Source: Streptomyces sp. ITFR-16
GTDB lineage: Bacteria > Actinomycetota > Actinomycetes > Streptomycetales > Streptomycetaceae
Assembly: GCF_031844705.1 (NCBI RefSeq)
Contig: NZ_CP134609.1
Span: 7,130,001 to 7,194,000, forward strand
Direction of reading: 5' to 3'
Length of the DNA: 64,000 nucleotides
The notes under the pieces: model-generated
What the model saw: the letters and a program-made list of their open reading frames with translations, nothing else
Databases searched by the model: none
What the model was told of the DNA's origin: nothing
Part shown: positions 28,159-37,100 of the stretch, piece after piece
Layout: each line of letters opens with the position of its first letter
Numbering within the stretch: position 1 is the stretch's first letter
Program-made: the position numbers and the translations under genes

Positions 28159-31100
28159 TCACGACGCCCCCAGTTCCTCGTCGAGCGCGCGGAACAGTTC
28201 CTCGTCCGTCGCTGTGTCCAGATCGTCGTCCGCTGTCGGTGCCGCCCCTTCGGCCGGATCCGCCGCCTGCTCGTCCCACTGCCACAGCGCCGCCCGCAGC
28301 CGCTCCCTGAGCGCGTGGAATCCGTCGCTGTCCACCGTGACGGCCGCCAGCAGCCGTTCCAGCTCGGCGGCGTCCGTCCGCTCGTCCGGTGCCAGGAGCA
28401 CGGACAGCCGCTCCGCGAGCGCGGTGGGCGTGGGGAAGTCGAACACCGTGGTGGTGGGCAGTCGCAGTCCGGTGGCCGCCGAGATCCGGTTGCGCAGCTC
28501 GACCGCCGTGAGCGAGTCGAAGCCGATCTCCTTGAACGCCCGGTCGGCGGTGATGTCGTCGGCCGTCAGATGCCCGAGCACGGCCGCCACCTGCTCGCGT
28601 ACCAGCGTGAGCAGTGCCTGTGTACGCTCGGGGCCGCGCAGGGAGGCGAGCCGGTCCGTCACCGACGGGGCGGGCGCGCGCACCCCGCTCGCCGCCCGGC
28701 GCACGGCGGGCGCCCGGACCAGCGACCGCAGCACGGCGGGCACCCCGCCGGTCCCGGGACCCGCCTCCGCGAGCGCCCGCAGCCCCGCGCCGTCGAGGGG
28801 CGCCGGTACGAGCAGCGGCCGGCCGTCGGCCAGGGCGGCGTCGAACAGCGCCATGCCCTCGGGCACCGCCATCGCAACGAGCCCGCCCCGGGCGATCCTC
28901 GCCCGGTCGGCCCCGGCCAGATGCCCGGTCATACCGCTGGCCGCCTCCCACATGCCCCACGCCAGGGACACCGCCGGCAGCCCGTGGGCCCGCCGGTGCG
29001 CGGCCAGCGCGTCCAGGAACACGTTGGCCGCCGCGTAGTTGCCCTGCCCCGCGCCCCCGAGGAGCCCCGAGGCGGAGGAGAAGAGCACGAACAGGGACAG
29101 GTCCAGATCCCGGGTCAGCTCGTGCAGATTCCATGCCGCGTCCGCCTTGGGCCGCAGCACCGCACGGACCTTCTCCGGGGTCAGTGAGGTGAGCACCCCG
29201 TCGTCCAGCACCCCGGCCGCGTGCACCACCCCGGTCAGCGGATGCGCGGACGGCACGGAGGCCAGCAACGCGGCGAGCGCCTCCCGGTCGGCCGTGTCGC
29301 AGGCCGCGATCCGTACCGTGGCACCCAGCTCCGTCAGTTCCGCCCGCAGCTCCTGAGCCCCCGGGGCGTCCGGGCCCCGGCGGCCGGTCAGCAGCAGATG
29401 GCGCACGCCGTGCCCGGTCACCAGATGCCGGGCCAGGGCGGACCCCAGGGTGCCGGTGCCGCCGGTGATCAGGACCGTCCCCTCCGGTGCGGTGCGCGGC
29501 GCCAGCGTCAGCACCACCTTGCCCACCTGACGCGCCTGCCCGAAGTGCCGGAACGCCTCGGGCGCGCGGCTCACGTCCCAGGTGGTGACCGGGAGCGGGG
29601 ACAGCGCGCCCTCCTCGAACAGGGCGAGGACCCGCGCAAGGACGTCACCGACGCGGTCGGGCTCCATGTCCAGCAGCTCGAACGGCCGGTACGCGACGCC
29701 GGGCCGCACCGCCGCGACCTCCTCCGGGTCCCGCAGATCCGCGATGCCCATCTCGACGAACCGTCCGCCGGGCGGCAGCAGCCGCAGCGAGGCGTCGATG
29801 AACTCCCCGGTCAGCGAGTTCAGGACGACGTCGACCCCCGGCGCGGACGCGGTGCCCGCACGGCCGGTCACGTCACGCACCTGCTGCTCGAACCCGGTCG
29901 TACGGGAGGACGCGATGTGGTCCGCGTCGAGCCCGAGCGCCCGCAGCGCGCCCCACTTCGCCGGGCTCGCCGTGGCGAACACCTCGGCCCCGATGTGGCG
30001 GGCCACCTGGAGCGCCGCCATCCCGACACCACCGGCACCGGAGTGGATCAGCACCCGCTCGCCGGCACGCAGTCCGGCCAGCTCGACCAGCCCGTAGTAG
30101 GCGGTGGTGAACACGGCGGGCACGCCCGCCGCTTCCGCGTACGACCAGCCCTGCGGCATACGGGCGATCAGCCGCCGGTCGGCGACGGCCAGCGGCCCCA
30201 CCGCGCCCGGCACCAGGCCGAACACCCGGTCGCCGACATCGAGGTCGTCGACCCCGGGCCCGGTCTCGATGACCGTCCCCGCAGCCTCGGTCCCGAGCGG
30301 GGCGCCGACCGGCACCATCCCGAGTGCGGTCAGCACATCGCGGAAGTTGAGCCCGGCGGCCCGCACCTCGATCCGTACCTGGCCCTCGGACAGCGGAGCC
30401 TCCGCGGCGGGGTGGACGGCGGCCCGCAGATCGTCGGGCGATCCGCCGGGTGTCTCCAGCCGCCAGCCGGCCACGCCCTCCGGTGGTACGACGGAGACCG
30501 GTCCGGACTCCGTCCTGCGCAGCCTGGGCACCAGGATCTGCCCGCCACGCAGCGCGAACTGCGGCTCATCGGTGGCGACAGCGGCGGCCAGGACCTCCTG
30601 GGACGCCTGCTCCCCGTCGGAGTCCACCAGGGTGATGCGGCCGGGATTCTCGGTGGCGGCCGACCGTACCAGCCCCCACAGCGGGGCGGCGGCCAGATCG
30701 ACCGGGTCACCGGCCCGTGCCGCCACGGCCCGGCGGGTCAGCACGACGAGACGGGTCTCCGCCCCGTCCTCGTCGGCCACATGGTCCCGCAGCCTGTCGA
30801 GCAGCGACTCCACGGCGGCACCGGCCGCGACCGGCGCCGCACCCTCGAACGGGTCGGTGGCGTCCAGCACGTCGAACGTGGCCGTGGCCTCCGGGGAGGG
30901 CTCCGCGAGCTCCGTCCACTCCAGGGCGTAGAGCGAGTCGCCGGCGGAGGACCCCGGCGCGGCGGGCAGCTGCCCGGGGGCGACAGGTCGCAGGGTGAGC
31001 GTCTCCACGCTCACCACGGGCGCGCCCGTGGGGTCGGCGACCGAGACCCGGACCGTGTCCCGGCCCCCGTCACCGGGGGAGACCGTCACCCGCAGGGCCG

Positions 31101-34100
31101 TGGCGCCCGTGGCGCGCAGCGCCGCCCCCGACCAGGAGAACGGCAGCCGGATGCCCTCGCCGAGGAAGTCACCCAGCCCCAGGGTGTGCAGGGCCGAGTC
31201 CAGGAGCGCCGGATGCAGCACGAACCGGGCCGCCTCCGCGTGGAGTTCGGGGGCGAGCGACACCTCGCCGTACACGGTGTCGCCCGATCGCCAGGCCGCG
31301 GTCAGATTCCGGAAGGCGGGGCCGTACTCGTATCCCAGCGCCGCGAGTTCCGCGTACAGCCCGTCGGTGTCGAGCGCGGTGGCACCGGCCGGCGGCCAGT
31401 CCTGGCCGTCGGCCTCCCCGGATGCGGGGGAAGCGGTGTCGGCAGAGGCGAGGACGCCGGTGGCGTGCCTGGTCCAGCCCGGCGCGTCGCCCAGCACATC
31501 GTCCGCCGGTACATCCGGCCGCGCGTGCACGGCCAGCTGCCGCCGTCCCTCCTTGTCCGGCGCCTCGACCGTGACCTGGATCCGCACGCCTCCGCGCTCC
31601 GGCACGAACAGCGGTGCCTCCAGGGTCAGTTCGTCCACCGCGCCCGCACCGACATGCCGGCCCGCCTGGAGCGCCAGCTCCAGCTGGGCGGTGGCCGGGA
31701 GGAGCGGAGTGCCGCTCACGGCGTGGTCGGCGAGCCAGGGGTGGGTGCGCAGCGAGATCCGGCCCGTGAGCAGCAGCGTGTCGCCCTGGGCGAGCGTGGT
31801 CGAGGCGGCCAGGAACGGATGGTCGGCGGAGTCCACCCCGAGACTGCCCGCGTCGCTGTGGGCGGCGGGCCCCTCCAGCCAGTAGCGCCGCCGCTGGAAC
31901 GGATAGGTCGGCAGTTCGGTGGCCCGGCCCGCCGTGGTGGGCAGCGTGGGCGTCCAGTCGACGGGGATGCCGTGGGTGTGGAGGTGGGCGAGGGAGAGGT
32001 GGAAGCGGTGGAGGGTGCCTTCGTTGCGGCGGAGGGTGCCGGTGATGAGGGCGTTGGTGTCGGTGGTGTCTGCGGTGTCCTGGAGTGCGGTGGTCAGGAC
32101 GGGGTGGGGGCTGACCTCGATGAAGACGGAGTGTTCGGCTTCGAGGAGGGCGCGGACGGCGGGTTCGAAGAGGACGGGGTTGCTGAGGTTGCGGTACCAG
32201 TAGTCGCCGTCCAGCTCCGTCGTGTCGATGAAGGAGTTGGTGAGTGTGGAGTAGAAGGCGGTGGTGGTGGGTTGGGGGGTGATGTTGTGGAGGAGGGTGT
32301 GGAGGGTGTTTTGGAGGGGTTGGACGTGGGGGGTGTGGGAGGCGTAGTCGACGGGGATGGTGCGGGCTCGGATTCCTTGTTCGTTGAGGGTGGTGACGAG
32401 GGTGTTGAGGGTGTGGGGGTTGCCTGCGATGACGGTGGTGGTGGGGCCGTTGTGGGCGGCGATGTGGAGGTCGGGGTGGGGGGTGAGGAGGGTGGTGGTT
32501 TGTTGGTGGGTGAGGGGGAGTGAGGCCATGGCGCCGGTGCCGGCGAGTTGGAGGAGGGTGTGGGAGCGGAGGGCGGTGATTTGTGCTGCGTCGTTGAGGG
32601 TGAGGGCGCCTGCGATGTGGGCGGCGGCTATTTCGCCTTGGGAGTGTCCGATGACGGCGTCGGGGTGGATGCCGTGGTGTTGCCAGAGTTTGGCGAGGGA
32701 GGTCATGACGGCGAAGAGTGCGGGTTGGATGACGTCGACGCGGTCGGTGGGGGGTGTGTCGGGTTTGTCTTGGAGGACGTCGAGGAGGTTCCAGCCGGTG
32801 TGGGGTTGGAGGGCTTGGGCTGCGGCGGTGAGGTGTTCGGTGAAGACGGGTGAGGTGGCGAGGAGTTCGCGGGCCATGCCCTCCCACTGCGAACCCTGAC
32901 CCGGAAACACGAAGACCGTCCTGCCGGTCTCGGTGACCGTGCCCCGTACCGCGTCCGCACCGGTCGTGCCCCGCTCCAGCCCCGCGAGGTTCTCCAGCAG
33001 GTGCTCCCGGTCCTGTGCCACGACGACCGCGCGATGGGCGAGCCCGGCCCGGCCCGTCGCCAGCGCCTTCACGAGCGGGCCCGTGTCCGCCTCCGGGTGC
33101 TCCTGAAGGTGTCGGCGCAACTGCCCGGCGTTCGTGGCCAGCGCCTCGGCGTTGTGGCCGTACAGCAGCCAGGGCAGCGGCGCCGCACCGGTCTCCACCG
33201 GCTCGTTCGCCGGGGCGTCGTCCGGCGCCTCCTCCAGGACGACGTGAGCGTTGGTGCCGCTCATGCCGAATCCGGAGACACCGGCCCGGCGCGGACGGCC
33301 GTTCGGGAGCCACTCCCTGGCCTCGGTGAGCAGGCGTACTTCGCCGGCGTCCCAGTCCACGTGCGGTGACGGCTCGTCCACGTGCAGGGTCTTCGGCAGC
33401 AGCCCGTGGCGCATGGCCTGCACCATCTTGATGATCCCGCCGACCCCGGCAGCCGCCTGGGTGTGACCGATGTTCGACTTCAACGAACCCAGCCACAGCG
33501 GCTGTTCGGCCGGACGGTCCTGCCCGTACGTGGCGATGAGGGCCTGTGCCTCGATCGGGTCGCCCAGGGTCGTGCCCGTGCCGTGTGCCTCCATCGCGTC
33601 CACGTCGGACGTCGTGAGCCCGGCGTCCGCGAGGGCCTGCCGGATCACCCGCTGCTGCGAGGGCCCGTTGGGAGCGGTGAGGCCGTTGCTGGCCCCGTCC
33701 TGGTTGGTGGCCGTGCCCCGGACGACGGCGAGCACCTCGTGGCCGTTGCGGCGGGCGTCGGACAGCCGCTCCACCAGGAGCAGCCCGACGCCCTCGCCGA
33801 AGGCCGTACCGTCCGCACCGGCCGCGAAGACCTTGCACCGGGAGTCCGGGGCCAGCCCGCGCTGCCTGCTGAACCCGATGAAGATGTCGGGGTTGGCGAG
33901 CACGGTCGCCCCGCCGGCCAGCGCGAGATCGCACTCGCCCCGGCGCAGCGACTGCACGGCGAGATGCAGGGCCACGAGCGACGACGAGCACGCCGTGTCC
34001 ACGGTCACCGCGGGACCTTCGAGCCCGAGGGTGTAGGCGATCCGCCCCGAGGCGATGCTGCCCGCGCTGCCGATGCCGAGGTAGCCCTCCATGTCGGCGG

Positions 34101-37100
34101 GGAGCTTCACCCTCGCCCCGTAGTCGGTGTACACGACCCCCGCGAACACCCCGGTCCGCGTGCCGTGCAACGACGTCGGGTCGATCCCCGCGCGCTCGAA
34201 CGCCTCCCAGGCGCTCTCCAGCAGCAACCGCTGCTGCGGGTCCATGCTCGTTGCCTCACGCGGGCTGATCCCGAAGAACGCCGGGTCGAACTGGTCCGCG
34301 TCGTGCAGGAACCCGCCCTCCCGCGCGTACGACGTCCCCGCGTGCGCCGGATCGGGGTCGAAGAGGCTGTCCAGATCCCAGCCCCGGTTGGCCGGGAACG
34401 GGGAGATGACATCGCTCTCCGACGCCACCACCTGCCACAGGTCCTCCGGTGTGCGCACCCCGCCGGGGTAGCGGCAGGCCATCGACACGATCGCGATGGG
34501 TTCACCGTCCTGCACCGGGGTGCGTCCGGCGGACACCGCGGTGTCGATGCCCGTGCCGTCACCCAGCAGCTGGTCCCGCAGATGGGCGGCGAGAGCCACC
34601 GGCGAGGGGTGGTCGAAGACGAGCGTGGCGGGCAGCCGCAGGCCGGTCGCCGTGTTGAGCCGGTTGCGCAGCTCCACGGCGGTCAGGGAGTCGAAGCCGA
34701 GGTCCTTGAACGCGCGGGACGCGTCGAGCGTGTCCCCGGCGGAGTGCCGCAGCACCCCCGCCACCTGCTCACCCACCAACTCGCCCAGCAGACGCAGCTG
34801 TTCAGTTCCGGACAGGCCCACCAGGGCCGTGACGAGCGTGCCCGCAGCGGCGGCGTCCGCCCCGGCGGCGGTGCGCACGGTACGGATCAGGGCGCGCAGC
34901 ACCGGGGGCAGCAGCCCCGCCCCGGCCTGTGCGCCCAGGGCCGCCCGGTCGAGACGGGCGGCGAGCAGCGCGGGCCGGCCCGTCGAGCGCAGCGCGAGGT
35001 CCAGGCCGGCGGCGACCTGGTCGTCCTGGAAGCGGACCAGCCCGTGGAAGGCGGAGTCCGGCACGGAGTCCCGGGGACCCCAGGAGAGCGAGACGCCCGG
35101 CAGCCCCAGCGACACCCGGTGCTGGGCGAGGGCGTCGAGGTAGGTGCCGAGGGCGGCGGCGCCCGCGCGACCGGTGCCGCCGAGCGCGGACGACGCGTCG
35201 GGGGCGAGCAGCACGAACGCGCCCAGGTCGAGACCGAGGGTGAGCTCATGGAGGTTCCAGGCCGCCGCACCGGCGGTCCGCAGCCACGCCCCGAACTCCT
35301 CGGGCGCGGTGGAGAGCAGGACCGTACGGTCGGGGGCGGGCGGCGCGTGGAGGACGGCGCCGACCGGATGCGCGGACGGCAGCGCGGCCAGCGCCCCGGC
35401 CAGGCCGTCGCGGTCGGACGCGTCGGAGTCCGCCACCACGACCTCCGCCCCCAGGCCGGCCAGCCGGTCCGCCAGACCCGCGTCCGGGGACAGCAGAAGC
35501 AGGTGCCGGGCGCCCAGGGCGGTGACGGCGTGGACGGCCGCGGCGGCGGCCAGGTCGCCGGCACCGGAGACGACGACCGTCGACTCCTCGGGCAGGGCGG
35601 GCAGCTCGCCGGCGTCCTGCGGTACCGATGCGATGAGCCTCGGCACCCTGATGTCGCCGTTGCGCAGGGCGAGTTGCGGTTCACCGCTGGTGAGTGCCGC
35701 CGGGAGTGCGCTCAGCGAGGCGGGCTCGGCGTCGAGATCGACGAGAGCGATCCGCCCCGGGTTCTCCGACTGGGCCGCCCGCACCAGGCCCCACACGGGC
35801 GAGGGGACCAGATCCTGCACATCGTCGGGGCCCGTGGTGACGGCGTGGTGGGTGACGACCACCAGCTGGGTGTCGCTGTCCGCCTCGCCGGAGAGCCAGG
35901 TCCGGAGCGCGGGCAGCAGCTCGCTCGCGGACGACGCGTGCAGCAGGACGAGACCGGGGGCCGCGTCCTCGTCCTGCGCCGGTGCGTACGGGACGTGGAC
36001 GGCGTCTCCGAAGGCCTCCCGCAGCTCGGCCTCGGGCTCGGCGGACGAGGTCCAGCTCGGGTACGGAAGCGGCGTGCCGTCGCCCGGTGCGGGCACCGGC
36101 GTCCAGTCGGTGGCGAGCAGCCAGTCGTGGCGGACCCGGTCCGCCCGGTCCAGGACCCCGGCGGCCAGCGGCCGCAGGGCGACCGAGTCGACCGAGGCGA
36201 CCGGAGCACCGGCCGGATCTGCGAGCAGCACGGCGAACCCGTCGCCGCGCCGGGAGACGCGCACCCGCAGACCGCCGGCGCCGACCGCGTACAGGGTCAC
36301 GCCCCGCCAGACGGCGGGTTCGAGCAGCTCGTCGCCCTGGGAGAGGGCCTGGTGCAGGGCCGCCGTGAGCAGCGCCGGGTGCAGCCCGTACCGTCCGGCG
36401 TCGGCTGCGACCCCTTCCGGCGCGGACACCTCGGCGTACAGCTCGTCGCCCCGGCGCCACAGCCGTGTGAGCCCCCGGAGGGCTTCGCCGAGTTCGTACC
36501 CCTGTGCTGCCAGCCGCTCATGGACCTCGGCGACGTCGACGGCGGTCGCCCCGGCGGGCGGCCAGGCGGTCAGCGGCTCGGGTGCGGCGGATCCGGCGGC
36601 GGGTTCGGGGGTGTCGAGCAGACCCGTGACATGGCTGGTCCAGGTGCGGTGCAGTGCGCTGCCGTCGTCCGCCTCGTCGTACGCGCGGGTGTGCAGCGTC
36701 AGATCGCGGCGGCCGTCGCCGCGCGGCGGCCCGGCCGTCACCTGCACATCCACACCACCGGTGGCCGGGAAGACGACCGGAGCGTCGAGCGCCAGCTCGG
36801 CCACCGGCAGATCGCCCAGCAACCTGCCCGCCTCCAACGCCAGTTCGAGCGCGGCCGCAGCCGGCAGGACCGCCGTGCCGTCGATCGCGTGGTCGGCGAG
36901 CCAGGGGTGGGTGCGCAGTGAGATCCGGCCCGTGAGCAGCAGGGCGTCGCCCTGGGCGAGTGTCGTCGCGGCCGTCAGCAGCGGGTGCTGCGTCGTGTGC
37001 AGCCCGAGGCTCTCCGGATCCCCGTCGGTCGCCGCGTCCTCCAGCCAGTAGCTCCGGTGCTGGAAGGGGTAGGTCGGCAGATCGTACGGGGCGTCGCCCC

